The notes: a model not told the origin generated them from the sequence alone. A DNA stretch of 60,000 nt from Cryptomeria japonica (GCF_030272615.1 NC_081406.1:471998400-472058399), one strand, 5' to 3'. Counted from the first letter of the stretch, positions 25,420-37,593 are shown. A program made the numbers and translations.

Positions 25420-26619
25420 TGTTGGAAATGTGCCTTAAATTCACTTGACAGTTTCAGGTTGATTGGACAAGCCTAAACCAATGAAAAAATAGAGTGATAC
25501 CTTTTGGTTGTTGATCATTCTCTGATCGGTGTGACTTAGACCAATGTCTTCATATCTATTGGGTATCGGAGTAGCTGTTTCCTTGTTATGCCGATGGCTG
25601 ATGGTTTTGGTCTCAAGTGGATGGATTCGCCTTAGGAACCATCAGGAGATCAAAAGTTCATTCTTTTCTTTATGCCGAAACCCGATGAGGTCATTTTTGG
25701 CAATCGGGTCACATATCGGTAATTGGGTTGACATTTAGAATGTCATGCCGATGTCCCGATGAAACCACCTTATGTTATCGGGCTATTAATGCATATCTTC
25801 ATAGTAGTCTTGAGCGTGTTCCAATGTCCTGATGAGGTGGACACTCTTGGTATCAGAGATCGGGATAGCCTTTTCTGTATTGATCCCAATGGGCCGATGT
25901 ATTTGTCTCTTAGTCATCGAAGATCAGAGTAGCAGTCTACATGTCTAGCCGATGACCTGATGAAGTTGCCTTTGGCGATCGGGTATCATCGGGCGATCGA
26001 CTTTATCAGTTATGAGTATACCGATGACTGATGGAGCGAGGATCAACTACGAGTGTGTGATCTAACCGGGTTTCCAAAAGGTAAACACCTGGACACTAAG
26101 TGTGATACCGTCGGTGTAAATGAATATGAACCGACCCGATTCTCTGCTGCATGTGGGATAATTGATTTTCCATGATTGTAGACTGACATAAATAGTTCGG
26201 CTTCCCAACCGTCTCGGACAGATGTAATGGCCGACCAATTTGGTATTTGAAGCTGAATGTAAACCAAATGGGGGTTACAAGTTACGTAGCTATTGAGCGT
26301 TCTGTAACGATTGTGTGATCCGAGTGTTGTATGTTAATCTGGAACAATTGTATGACAAAGTGAATGAAGTCTGCAGACTGGACTTTATTGTATTGTTTTT
26401 AACATACTATTAATAAAGTCGATTATCTGTTGGTGGTGGCTTTTTCTCCCAAAAGGGTTTTCCCACGTTAACTATGTGTGTTCTCTCTCTGTGTTGTTTA
26501 ATTGTGTTTGCTCATGCTTGTGCCATATTTTATAAATGTTGAAATTTTGTATGCACTAGTCTATTCTCTCCTATAAATTGACATTAGGAAAGCAAATTTC
26601 CACACTTTCTTTCCTTACA
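25420..26619 (+). repeat. Copia A 3' LTR
   Basis: 1200 bp, partner of 20105-21251, ending CTTACA before the second AAATA. Confidence 0.95.
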
Positions 26620-26624
26620 AAATA

Positions 26625-28070
26625 TTTGTGTCAATATTGCAATTTGTCCTTCTCTTGTTTTGGATTTGCCAAGGATATCTTCCATATAGTTCTCCATAAT
26701 GTGGTGAAATAGGTCATGGAAGATTGTGGTCATAGCCCTTTGATAAGTTATGTCAACATTATTCAACCCAAAAGGCATCAATTGGTAGTAGAAGGTACCC
26801 CATGGAGAAGTGAAAGAAGTCTTGCATTGGTCTTCGATCGTGATCTTGATTTGGTTGTATCCTGAAAAGCCATCCATTAAGGAGAGCATCTCATGTCTGG
26901 TCGTGAGATCAGTTATCATGTCAATATTTGGAAAAGGAAAGTCATCCTTACGATATGCCTTATTGAGGTCTTTGAAATTTTTTCATATGTGGATGCCCCA
27001 GTTGGCTTGCCAACTGGTACTATGTTTGAGACCCATTGTACATAATCAATATGGCGTATGAATCTTGCATCGAGCATTTTCTTCAGCTCTGCCCTGACTA
27101 ATAGAGTGATTTGAGGATGCATCTTGCATAATTTATGCTTAATGAGCTTAGCATCTATATGAATACCAAGGTAATGGACTACTAGCTCTGGGTCCAATCT
27201 TGGCATGTCTGCATAGGACTAGGCGAAATTCTGCTTTGTGCATTGAAGAAAGGCTATGGTGTTTCTTTACTCTTGATCATTCAATATTTTCACCATGAAT
27301 GTGTTCATGGGAGTTTTAGGAGTGCCAAGATTAACTTCTTCAGTGTCTTCTATCAACATGGATGATGTGTCAAGAGGAAGTACCATAAGTAACAAGTCAA
27401 TTTCCTCATCCTCTAGTGCCTTTTGCAAGTTTTCACTAGAGGATACACCTTTTCTTTTTACTTTTTTAAGGTCCAAAGGTGCCTCGTGAAGGTTTTCACC
27501 AAGGTAATCTTGATTTTTCTCTTTAATTTCACTTTTACGACTAAGGGAGTTGAACCGACTGCTAAAGTACACATTTGGATGTAGGTGTATCCTGCAAACC
27601 TTAGTGTGATCTTCTAGGTCACACATCTCTAAAAGTGCTAAGATGGTGTTATCATTTGTACATAGGTCAATAGCCAGAGGTCCTCGTTGGTCCTAATAGA
27701 TTAGTTCAAGGTAAACAAGAGAGAGGTCATCAAGGATGGATGGGGTTATGGTCATGATACGAGTTTCAGTGAAAAAGTCATCAAGGTACTCGTAAGTCAC
27801 TTCGTAGAACTCCTCTTTGTCAGAGTTGTTGACATCAAAATGTTGGGAAGTCCGAGCACTAGCGATAGTAATCTTAGGCACATCAGAGTAACCCAAGCCT
27901 CTTTTAATTTTGTATGAAATCAAAGCAATGGGTTCTTTTATGCCTTTCTCTTTAGGTCTAAGGCCATGTCCTTTATATCCCATCTTGTTTACCATAGCAA
28001 AATATTTAGGATACTTCTCTCTAAGAAAATATGTTGGATCATCATCTTCTTCATGATATAACCAAGTGGT
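26625..28070 (-). pseudogene. Tat1 pol, N-terminal half: G-patch-like segment, linker, RT start
   Basis: On the minus strand from 28070: an acidic stretch (YHEEDDDPTYFLREKYPKYF), then a glycine-rich G-patch-like segment near 27985-27890 (MGYKGHGLRPKEKGIKEPIA), a linker, then the RT. RT landmarks are MPRLDPELVVHYL near 27206, LDARFIRHI, DGFSGYNQIKI near 26860, MPFGLNNVDITYQRAM near 26770, and the catalytic box near 26675-26690. There the usual YVDD reads YMED, so the first catalytic aspartate is lost. The rest of the RT continues at 20104, beyond copia A. It belongs with the protease remnant at 35400-35545, beyond copia B. Confidence 0.85.
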
Positions 28071-29279
28071 TGTTGTCCATTTGGAGGAATTGATTATATG
28101 TTGCATTGATGTTTTGTCATTGATATCAACACTACTTGTTTTGGCTCCTTTACCGATATCCTTCTGGTATCGATAGGATGTTTAATTTTTGGTTGGATTA
28201 GATCATGATGATTCGGTATGTTTTGGCTTAGATCTGCTATTCATGCTACTCAGATTCATGTTCAGTCAGTTGGTTTTGATTTGGTGATTGGATGCTATTC
28301 TGTATGCTGGTAAGCTTGGTTTGTTGCTCCGGTGAGGGTTTCACCGGCATAGCTTTATTGAAGATCTTTGATATTATGCATAAGTGGTGTTGGTGCGACT
28401 TCTAGTAGAGATTCAGGATGCTGATGGTGATCATGTTCGAGTCTAGGCTGATTGGGATCATTGCTTTAGCGTGTATGGACCTAAATTAGGTTTGGTACTA
28501 TCTAGGTTATGGACTGACTTAGCATAACGTGTTGTTTGATCTTCTCAATGTGTTTCTAAGATGTCTTATGGGTTGTATATTATTTATTTGGTCTCAGGCC
28601 GACATGTTTTGTAATCATGTAATTGCTTTATTGTCTGGTGGCCGACCTTATTGTTTGTGGTCAAGGGTTTGTATATATATGATGTACGATCTCATTGTAG
28701 ATCATATAGGAATGTGGAATGCGAGCGAATAATGTAATAATCATTCATGTAGAGGATTTGGTCAATCATTGGTGATCGAGTTGGGTTTATGTAAGGGGAT
28801 TAAATCCTTCGATATTGAGCTTAACTAGAACTGTACTCATACATAGGATATGCTATCATTGCAGTTCATTCTTCCTTCTAGATTGTAGTCTGGATTTCTA
28901 TGTAGTCAGTGAGACTCCTTTTGTAATGAGTAGTGTACTCTAGGCCGTTGGCCTTCCTGCAAGTGTGGGCCACCTTAATTTGTAATCACATACTTACTGC
29001 AGAAGTATTATTTGACTGTGGGTAGGCTTCCCACCATGGTTTTTCCCTTTACCGGGTTTTCCATGTACAAATCTTAGTGTCATGTGGATGGTATTTATTC
29101 TCTAATTGTTGCTTGTGCTTAATTGGTATATCTTCTATTTTGGAAATTGGTTTATGCATTTTGGTATTGATCTTTTGGGTTCTGGTATTAAAGTTTTAAC
29201 TGCTTAAGGTTTTTGTAATCTGGTGACAACTGATTCACCCCCCTCTCAGTTGTCTTCCGGTTATTTGAACTATCTAACA
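28071..29279 (+). repeat. Copia B 5' LTR
   Basis: 1209 bp. It holds a TATA-like run (28671-28680), then a hairpin with arms GATCT and AGATC (28688-28703), then the TGGTTTTTCCC module near 29036. Confidence 0.94.
28669..28703 (+). promoter_or_regulatory. Copia B LTR promoter: TATA box plus hairpin
   Basis: GTATATATAT is followed eight bases later by a perfect foldback with arms GATCT and AGATC and loop CATTGT. The same arrangement is in the other three B/C LTRs (34519-34534, 47168-47183 and 52999-53014). Transcription probably starts near the hairpin. Confidence 0.6.
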
Positions 29280-29281
29280 AT

Positions 29282-29293
29282 TGGTATCAAAGC
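29282..29293 (+). other. Copia B primer binding site
   Basis: TGGTATCAAAGC, one change from the initiator-Met complement, two bases past the 5' LTR. Confidence 0.9.
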
Positions 29294-29336
29294 TCTAGTC
29301 CTCTATGTAGAAGCATAACCGCTTGAGAAAGATACT

Positions 29337-30400
29337 ATGGCAACTAACAATTCAAGTTCATCTGCTACTATCATTTGGAGAGATATTCCTAGGCTTGAAA
29401 CAAATTACAGAGTATGGAAGATTCGGATGGAGATTCATTTGAGATGTCTCGGTAAGGAAATTTGGGAAATCATAGAGAATGTAGTTACCCCTTTTAATCC
29501 GGTATATGGAAATCCTCCTCTGACAAACTTGGATAAGGAGATTGAGAATGATTGTAGAGCAAGAGAAGCCCTCTTGTTTGCACTTTATGATCAACAAATA
29601 ATGGGATTAACTGACAAATCATCAAAAAAGGCTACATGGGAAAACTTGGAGACTCCTAATGAAGGTGACCCTACTGTTAAGATTGCTAAACTTGATGGTT
29701 ACCGGGTGAGATATGAAAACTTGAAGGTGGAAGAAGATGAAAGGATTACTGCATTCATGGAAAGGGCAAATGGAATTGATATGGTAATTCAATGTTGTGA
29801 TGGAGCTCTGAGTGAAGATGAAATAGTTTCTAAAGTTCTGAGAGCTTTACCACCGACTTATAAGATGAAGTCTACTGCAATTAATGAATTGAGAACAATG
29901 GCTAATACTTATGTCAATATAGATACCTTGGTTGGGAAATTATCTGCTTTTGAGCTTGAAGAATTTGGACCTTCTTGAGCTGTGAAGTTTGAACCTACTT
30001 TTCATGCATTTGCATCATCAACTGGCAAACAAGATTGGAAAGATTTGATTGCAAAATAATTGGATGATATGAAGAGAGAAGATGAAGAATTTGAGAAACT
30101 TGAAGTCCTATTTGCTAGAAGAGTACCTAAAGGACCGGTAGGAAGTAAGTATGAAGGAAAGGTACCTTTTAAATGTTTTGCATGCAATAAGATAGGTCAT
30201 TTTGCATCTAGATATCGTGAAAGGAATTCAAGATTTTAAGAGAGAGCTAGAAGATCTTTTAAGCCTAACCCTGTATATTAGAACAAGTATAAGTACATTA
30301 AAAACATAGATAAATCATGCTACATTGCAGATGAGGAAGGTGTGACTGATTCTAATGATGAACTGGCACAAGAGTCTACTAGTGGTTTTGGCAATGGAAA
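29337..30400 (+). pseudogene. Copia B gag
   Basis: It starts at the ATG at 29337. The copia Gag core is intact to a TGA at 29976-29978 (RLETNYRVWKIRMEIHL, ALPPTYKMKSTAINELRTM). Reading continues past this stop to the zinc knuckle near 30172-30216, CFACNKIGHFASRY, in which the last cysteine has become tyrosine. Copia C keeps that cysteine. Further stops follow at expected glutamines. Confidence 0.9.
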
Positions 30401-33400
30401 AGAATGAGTGTTCTTGGATATCAATGAATATGTTCCAACACTGGAAAAGAATGTACCTAAAGGGAAGGCACTTGCTGCTAGAATTGAAGATAAGGATGAA
30501 TGGGTAATTGATAGTAGATGTTCACATCATATGACTGGAGATAAAAAAAAGTTTCTATCTTTGCAAGAATTTGATGGCGGTCTTGTTAGATTTGGAGATG
30601 ATAAAGCATGTATGATCAAAGGAAAATGAACTATATCATTAGATGGTAAGCACAATACTGATAATGTTTATTATGTTTAAGGTTTAAGGCATAATATTTT
30701 GAGTGTAGGACAATTGGTGGATAAGGGATTTCAATTACAATTCAAGGATGGAAAATGCAAAATCATTAATAGATCTGGATTGGAGATTGCAACCGGTACT
30801 CAGACAAAAGGTAATATATTTTATTTGAATTCCGGTGAGAAGGCATGTTTGATTGCACAAATTGATGAGAGTTATCTATGGAATAAAAGGCCATGTCATG
30901 TGAATTTTGATTACATGGTAAAGATTAGCTCAACTAAAGCAATTAGAGATATACCTAAGATTGTGAAACCCTATAATCCGGTATGTAAGGAATGTCAAAT
31001 GGGAAAATAGGTCAGAACCTCTTTTAAGAGTATATAAGAAAAATCTAATGATGTTCTTAATCTTATTCATATTGATTTGTGTGGCCCTACTAGAATTAAA
31101 AATTTTCATGGTGATAGATTTTTTATGCTAATCATTGATGATTATTCTAGACTGATGTGGGTTACTTTTCTAAGGGAGAAATCTGAGGCTTTTGAAAAGT
31201 TTAAAATATTTAAACCTAAAGTTGAAACTAAGACATGATTGAAGATTAAGTGTTTAAGGTTAGATCATGGTGGAGAATTTACATCCGGTGAGTTTAAGAA
31301 CTTTTGTGAGAAGCATGGCATAAGGAGACAATTTTCTGCTCCCTAGACACCTCAGTAGAATGGAGTTGTGGAAAGAAAGAACAAAACTATCTTGGATGTT
31401 GATAGAACCGTGATGATGGAAGCTAATATACCTCATATCTACTGGAGAGAAGCAATGATCAAATTCAATAGAGTTCATATCAAAGGAGAAACCGATAAGA
31501 CACCTTATGAATTATGGTTTGGCAATACACGTCCAGTTAAGTATTTCAAAATCTTTGGTAGTAAATGTTATATAAGGAGAGATGATTTCATTGGAAAATT
31601 TGATCCTAGATGTGATGAAAGAAAAGAATATAGATGTTATAACAAGAAATTGCAAAGAATTGTGGAGAGCGCTAATGTCAAGGTGGATGATCTGAATAAA
31701 AGAAAAATCAGAGTTTATGAGCAAGAACCAGCGATGGAAATGATCATAATTGAACCAGTAATACCTTTACCAAAACAAAATATTGAACCAGTTACTCCGG
31801 TACTATTAGAAAATTCAACAGTAACTGAAGAACATGAAAGAGGAACAGAGAATCAAAAGACTCCTAGGTATGCGAGATTGAATCATTCAAAAGATCATAT
31901 CATTGGGGATAAGAACAATGGAGTGATGACAAGAAGGAGATTGACAGCTAATGAGGTATGTTTAATTTCTCAAGTTGAACCGGTATTAGTAATTGAAGAA
32001 TGTAAAGATGAATGTTGGATGAAAGCTATGGAAGAAGAATTAGATCAGATAGAGAAGAATAACACATGGATTTTAGTTCCCCGGCCAAAAAATAAGAATG
32101 TTATTGGAACTAAATGAGTTTTTTAGAATAAATTAAATGAAGATGGACAAGTTGTAAGGAATAATGCTATATTGGGTTGTAAAGGATATTCTTAGAAGGA
32201 AGGAATTGATTATGGTGAAACTTTTGCACCTGTAGCTAGGATTGAAGATGTAAGATTATTTCTTGCCTATGTTGCACATAAAAACTACAAGGTTTATCAT
32301 ATGGATGTCAAGTGTGCCTTTCTGAATGGGGATCTTGATGAAGAAGTTTATATTGAGAAACCTGATGGTTTTTCACTTTCAGATGATAAAAACATGGTTT
32401 GTAGGCTAAATAAAGCTTTATATGGATTGAAACAGACACCTAGAGCTTGGTATGCATGGTTAGATAAATATCTTTTGAAGCTTGGTTTCACTAAAGGTAA
32501 TGCTAACATTAATCTATATTATAAAGTCATTGATGATGATATATTGATTATTGAGGTCTTTGTGGATGACATCATTTTTGGAGGTGAAGATAAGTTGTGC
32601 ATGGAGTTTTCTAAAAATATGAAGAAAAAATTTGAAATGTCTATGATTGGGGAAATGAAATTTTTCTTAGGTTTGCAGATTACTCAGACTATTAAAGGTA
32701 TTTTTATCTGTCAAAATAAGTATGCCAAGGAGTTGTTGAAGAAATTTGGTATAGTAGACTCTAAAAGGGTAAGTACTCCTATGATTACAAGTGAGAAATT
32801 GACAAGGAAAGATGAATCTGCACTAGTAAATCCTACAAGATACAATTCTATGATTGGAGGTCTACTACGTTTGACTTAGATTAGGCCTAATATAATGAAT
32901 GTTGTTTGCATTGCATCAATATATCAAAGTGATCCTAGAGAAAATCATGAGAGTGTGGTGAAAATAATTTTTAGATACTTGCAAGGTACATCTGAATATG
33001 GTTTGTGGTACCCTAAGGATGATGACTTTACTTTATGTGCATATACAGATGCAGATTGGGTAGGTGATGTCGATGACTGGAAAAGTACTTCCGGTGGAGC
33101 TTTCCTTCTTGGAAAGAAACTTATTTCATGGATCAACAAGAAATAGTCATGTACTTCTTTATCTATTGCTAAAGCTGAGTATGTTGCTACTGCTACTAAC
33201 TATACACAAGTTCTATGGATGAAGAAAATGTTGAAGGACATAAAAGTGCATTGCATTGGACTGATAGTTATTCGCTATGGTAACTCTGCTGCTATAGACA
33301 TATCAAAGAATCTGGTATTTCACTCTAAGACAAAGCACATATCTATCAAGTATAACTTTTTGAAGGAGAAGGTGGAAGAAAATGAGGTTAGACTGGTTTA

Positions 33401-33512
33401 TGTGAACACTAAAGAGAAGATTGCAGATATCTTCATTAAACCTTTTCCTAAAGAATCATTTGAGTACCTCAGAGACAAATTAGGGGTTTCTGCCCCTCCA
33501 ACAAAAAACTGA
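30401..33512 (+). pseudogene. Copia B pol: protease, integrase, RT, RNase H
   Basis: The protease box near 30505-30540 reads WVIDSRCSHHMTGD, so catalytic DSG is DSR. The GAG-pre-integrase segment lies near 30870-31010 and the integrase at about 31050-31500. The RT (32080-32700) includes [33 protein letters not shown] and the intact catalytic [10 protein letters not shown] near 32560-32585. RNase H ends with FHSKTKHISIKYNFLKEKV near 33320-33380, and pol stops at 33510-33512. In-frame TAG codons at 31008-31010, 31344-31346, 32193-32195 and 33144-33146 fall at expected glutamines and recur at the same places in copia C. Confidence 0.92.
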
Positions 33513-33865
33513 TTGATGCTATTTGGCATCAATTCGGTATGCATTATCAAAGATATTATTTATTCTGGATTGATGTGGTGATGCTACTGCTTAGGGGGAG
33601 TAGTTAGCCTTATGATTCAATGGTTTATGTTTTTTCTTTGATATTTTTGTCAGATTTATGGCATTGATGTCAAAGGGGGAGAGATATTCATGTGAAAAAC
33701 TTAAGGGATATATACATTAGGGGGAGAAATTTGCAGAACGTAACTGAGATATCATTTACAAGGAGAGTATGCATCAGAACTTCATTGCTATATTTTATAG
33801 GGGAGATTTGTTTGGCATTCCTTGGCACTTGGATGTTTTTCATATCTAGTGTTGCCATCAATGCC

Positions 33866-33877
33866 AAAGGGGGAGAT
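33866..33877 (+). other. Copia B polypurine tract
   Basis: AAAGGGGGAGAT directly precedes the 3' LTR. Three similar purine tracts lie upstream (near 33595, 33674 and 33718). Confidence 0.85.
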
Positions 33878-35113
33878 TGTTGGCCATTTGGAAGAATTGA
33901 TTATGTGTTGCATTGACGTTTTGTCATTGATGTCAACTCTAGCTGTTTTGGTTGCTTTACTGGTATCCTTCTGATCCTAGTAGGATGTTTTATTTCTGGT
34001 TGGATTAGAACATGATGATCCGGTATGCTCCGATATGTTTTGGCTTATGAAATTGGCTTAGATATGCTATTCATGCTACTCAGATTCATGTTTAGTCATT
34101 TGGTTTTGATTTGGTGATTGGATGCTATCCTATATGCTGGTAAGCTTGGTTTGTTGATCCAGTGAGGGTTTTACCGACATAGCTTTATTGAAGATCTTTG
34201 ATATTATGCATAAGTGGTGTTGGTGCGGCCTATAGTAGAGATTCAGGATGTTGATGGTGATCGTGTTCAAGACTTGACGGATTGGGATCATTGCTTTAGC
34301 ATGTATGGACCTAAATTGGGTCCAATACTATCTAGGTTATGGACAAGCTTAATGTAACGTGTTGTTTTGATCTTCTCGATGTGTTTCCAGGATGTCTTAT
34401 GGGTTGGATATTATTTATTTGGTCTCAGGCCAACATGTTTTGTAATTATGTAATTGCTTTATTGTCTGGTGGCCAACCTTATTGTTTGTGGTCGAGGGTT
34501 TGTATATATATGATGTAAGATCTCATTGTAGATCATATAGGAATGTGGTATGCGAGCGAATAATGTAATAATAATAATTCATGTAGAGGATTTGGTCGAT
34601 CATTGGTGATCAATTTGGGTTTATGTAAGAGGATTAAGTCCAACAGTATTGAGCTTAACCAGAACTGTATTCAGGCATAGGAGATGCTATCATTGCAATT
34701 CATTCTTCCTTCCGGATTGTAGTCTGGATTTCTATATAGTCAGTGAGGCTCCTTTTGTAATGAGAAGTGTGCTCTAGGTTGTTGGCCTTTCTGCAAGTGC
34801 AGCCCCCCTCAATTTGTAATCACATACTTACTACAAAATTATTATCTGACTATGGGTAGGCTTCCCACCGTGGTTTTTCCCTTTACCAAGTTTTCCACGT
34901 ACAAATCTTGGTGTCATGTGGATGGTATTTATTCTCTAGTTGTTAGTTGTTCTTAATTGGTATATCTGCTATTTTGGTAATTGGTTTATGCATTTCGGTA
35001 TTGATCTTTTGGGTTCTGGTATTAAAGTTTTAATTGCTTAAGGTTCTAGTAATTTGGTGACAACTGATTTACCCCCATCTCAGTTGTCTTCCGGTTATTT
35101 GAACTATCTAACA
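33878..35113 (+). repeat. Copia B 3' LTR
   Basis: 1236 bp, partner of 28071-29279. Confidence 0.94.
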
Positions 35114-35118
35114 GAGGT

Positions 35119-35560
35119 TACATCTATTTCCATGTTTTCTGCATCTAAAGGTCCTCATTTTTGGAAAGTTGTATTTTTGCACTGCATAGTAGGTTTCTTT
35201 GGAAGTTCAATTTATTTAGGTCTACCATATGATCTAGGAGTTGCAGGGAGGTGCCCCACATAGAGTGCATTTTGTAGACTATACTCTCCACAACCTTTGT
35301 CAATTATTTGGGCCTTTATTTCGAGTGGAGTAGATTTTTAAGTGGAAGGATCAGTGGGAGGAGTTGCAGATGATGTGGAAGTAAGGGAATTAAGTGGGCA
35401 TCGGTGGATATGCTTCCCCTTTAGCAACTTGCAATATTGGAAAGGTTGAGAATCTACGAGGATGGTGATCTCTCGGCCATTGTAGGGAAACTTTAAGCAT
35501 TGATGGTATGTGGAGGGGATAGCTTGGATGAAATGTTTGTTCTTTTAACCATCATAGCAG
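35119..35560 (-). pseudogene. Tat1 protease remnant and linker
   Basis: On the minus strand near 35545-35430 the frame reads AIPSTYHQCLKFPYNGREIT then FQYC, which resembles the end of the Tat-type protease region before the protease-RT linker. The catalytic DSG part is not present; upstream lie 32-bp tandem repeats. The frame continues, with stops, toward the copia B insertion, past which the G-patch-like segment begins. Confidence 0.6.
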
Positions 35561-35564
35561 AGTT

Positions 35565-35725
35565 ATTGTTCATTTTAACCGAGATTGCAAAATGAGATTG
35601 TTCATTTTAACCAAGATTGCAAAATGAGATTGTTCATTTTAGCCAAGATTGCAAAATGTGATAGTTGGTTTTAGACCAAGATAGTAATGTGCGATTGTTT
35701 GTTTTAAACCAAGCGTTGTGCAAAA
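35565..35725. repeat. 32-bp tandem repeat, five copies
   Basis: Copies start at 35565, 35597, 35629, 35661 and 35694, built on ATTGTTCATTTTAACC then AAGATTGCAAAATGAG. The last two are more diverged. It lies where gag or the protease start would be expected. Confidence 0.85.
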
Positions 35726-36890
35726 ACCAAATTATCCTATCCTAGGATCGATCAATTTACACCATTAAAATGTGCGTTTTAAAAAGACTATTGCAAATTT
35801 GAAGTTTTCAACACCTGCCAAAAAAAATTCGTTAAAAAGACCCTCCTTGATGTCCCACACAAGATGTAAGCCCAAAAATTTGTTTTCAAAGTCAAAAATA
35901 GATTGACATAACCAAATAAAGTAATAGACTAATAGAACTAATCTAATCACACTAACAAAAATCATACCCAATTTAAACTAACAAACTAAATAAAATCTAA
36001 TTTATCACTAAATTAAAAAAACTAATTTAAAGCTAATCTAAAATTAAATTAAAACTCCTTTAAAATCTAAATTAAAACTTGACTAACTTAAAAATCCAAA
36101 TTTTAAAAACTCCTTTTTAAAAAAAAAAATCTAACTTAAAAACAATTTTAAGAAACTAATAAAAAAGCTACTCTAAAAATCAAATTAAAAAAATATTTCT
36201 GTAAAGACTAATTAAAAAAACCATTTTTTTTTAAAGACTAATGTAAAAAACAATGTCGTAATGAACAAATGCAATTTGCAGGTGGACAATTGAATTCTTG
36301 ACATAACGTCTCAAAGAGTTGTCACTGTTATAGTTAGCCCACAAAGTAGTACTTTAGATTTACCGGACATTGCTATCTTTGTAGGATTTGGACTCCTGCC
36401 TTGAAATTAATTAATTACCTTCTTGTGCAAAACATATCAGTAAAACATTCATGACATTTTTGTTTTACTTTTGAAAAGATTCATGTAAATTATCATTGAA
36501 TGAGTTTGGGTAGGTGAGAATATTTTGCCTAATATCAGAAGTAATTGTGATTGGCATTCCACAATGGGAGTAGCTCACAACCAAGATAAGCATGACACAT
36601 GAAATATATGACCATATGCCTGAAAAGAGACATAAGCTCGTGGACTAGAATGAGTGTGGGATATGAAAAAAAAAAAAATGGATTCCTTGAAAAGGCTTTT
36701 AGAAGCTTTAAGCAAACACAATGGGTAGGTGTAAAGCCAAATTTTACAACCTTTGCTAGTAGCCGCCCTACTTACATTTTGCAAATATCAGTTTGATCTT
36801 ATGAAAATCAAAACAAATTGCAATGAAATGAACGTATATTCAAAAGCTTACCCATTAAAGAAATCTTAAGCAATGAAACAATGGATGTAA
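35726..36890. other. Tat1 leader region without recognisable gag
   Basis: About 1.2 kb. The part from 36000 to 36260 is A-rich with repeated CTAATTTAAAA-like pieces. The rest shows no domain on either strand. Gag appears deleted or decayed beyond recognition. Confidence 0.5.
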
Positions 36891-36906
36891 ACCCATGGGC
36901 GTGCCA
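36891..36906 (-). other. Tat1 primer binding site
   Basis: On the minus strand TGGCACGCCCATGGGT lies two bases inside the 5' LTR. TGGCACGCCC-type sites are known as PBSs in Tat-group elements. Confidence 0.75.
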
Positions 36907-37296
36907 AATGTATTACCACAAAATGGTTAGTCAAGATTTGTCAAATCCATATAAGACTAAACCATATGAAAGCATTAAGGAAGAGTAAAACATAAAAGCA
37001 TAAGAAATATAAACACATAAACAAACTCCCTCATGACACTCACATTTTTATTGATCTCTTCCTTGTCCTCCTCGTCCTCACGAACCACGTTGCTTTGAAG
37101 TTGACTAATGGAGAGTGGGAGAGATATGTAGTATTTAGTGTGGAATGGTCTCACACCTACATAACAACATAGTCTGGATGTGTGGATGTGGTGGATGGAA
37201 ACAAATAGCATAAGCTTTCTTTCGAGTGACTTTGAAATCAAAATGGTAATATGATAGTGCAATGATAAGTGGATGATTTGATGTGAATAGAGACTT

Positions 37297-37310
37297 CAAT
37301 TTATAGAGTT
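37297..37310 (-). promoter_or_regulatory. Tat1 LTR TATA-like box
   Basis: On the minus strand CTCTATAAATTGAAG, about 720 bases from the U3 start. The left LTR copy near 1910-1925 reads CTTTATAAATTGAAG. Confidence 0.5.
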
Positions 37311-37380
37311 GGGAGCCTAGAAACAGATGGTCAAGATCAAAAGTTAGTCAATGGCTGAGATTGAAGGAGAGAGAAAGGTG

Positions 37381-37593
37381 TGCTCACACTTGTGTGAGCA
37401 TATCTTGGGAAGAACAACTGACATAGGGAAAAGGGGAAGATTTTCTCACACATGTAAGAAAATCTTGGGAAGTACAAGAGGTTGACAAGTGGAAAGGTGT
37501 AAGGGCTAGTGGAAGAGAGCTTATGAAACATGGACTAAAAGGGGAATGTGTAGGGTGGCTTTATGGGGAAGAGCATCCTCACACATGTGTGAG
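37381..37593. promoter_or_regulatory. Palindrome cluster in Tat1 U3
   Basis: Three foldbacks: TGCTCACA/TGTGAGCA around CTTG (37381-37400), a weaker one at 37441-37460, and the perfect CTCACACATGTGTGAG (37578-37593). All lie upstream of the TATA-like site on the minus strand. Confidence 0.55.

Larger units (their letters stand above)
20105..26619 (+). mobile_element. Copia A: Ty1/copia LTR retrotransposon, probably Tork-like
   Basis: LTRs 20105-21251 and 25420-26619 begin TGTTGGAAATGTGC and end CTTACA. The flanking AAATA (20100-20104 and 26620-26624) is an exact target duplication. Between them lie a PBS, gag with a zinc knuckle, protease, integrase, RT, RNase H in copia order, and a purine tract. 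It is inserted in antisense inside the Tat1 RT. Stops and a frameshift near 24175 inactivate it. The lineage is judged only from the Gag start (MEKFNGSSFEIWKLKMEELL) and the RNase H tail. Confidence 0.95.
28071..35113 (+). mobile_element. Copia B: Ty1/copia LTR retrotransposon (same family as copia C)
   Basis: LTRs 28071-29279 and 33878-35113 run TGTTG...CTAACA. The flanks GTGGT (28066-28070) and GAGGT (35114-35118) fit a 5-bp duplication with one change. It has a PBS, gag, protease, integrase, RT, RNase H and PPT in copia order. It lies antisense in Tat1 between protease and RT, and the Tat1 reading frame picks up on the other side. Many stops, most of them TAG at expected glutamines, inactivate it. 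The internal sequence closely resembles copia C (46540-53588) throughout. Confidence 0.94.

Noticed and set aside
33692-33916. Short frame after copia B pol as an extra ORF
   Set aside because: It runs across the PPT zone into the 3' LTR and has no domain.
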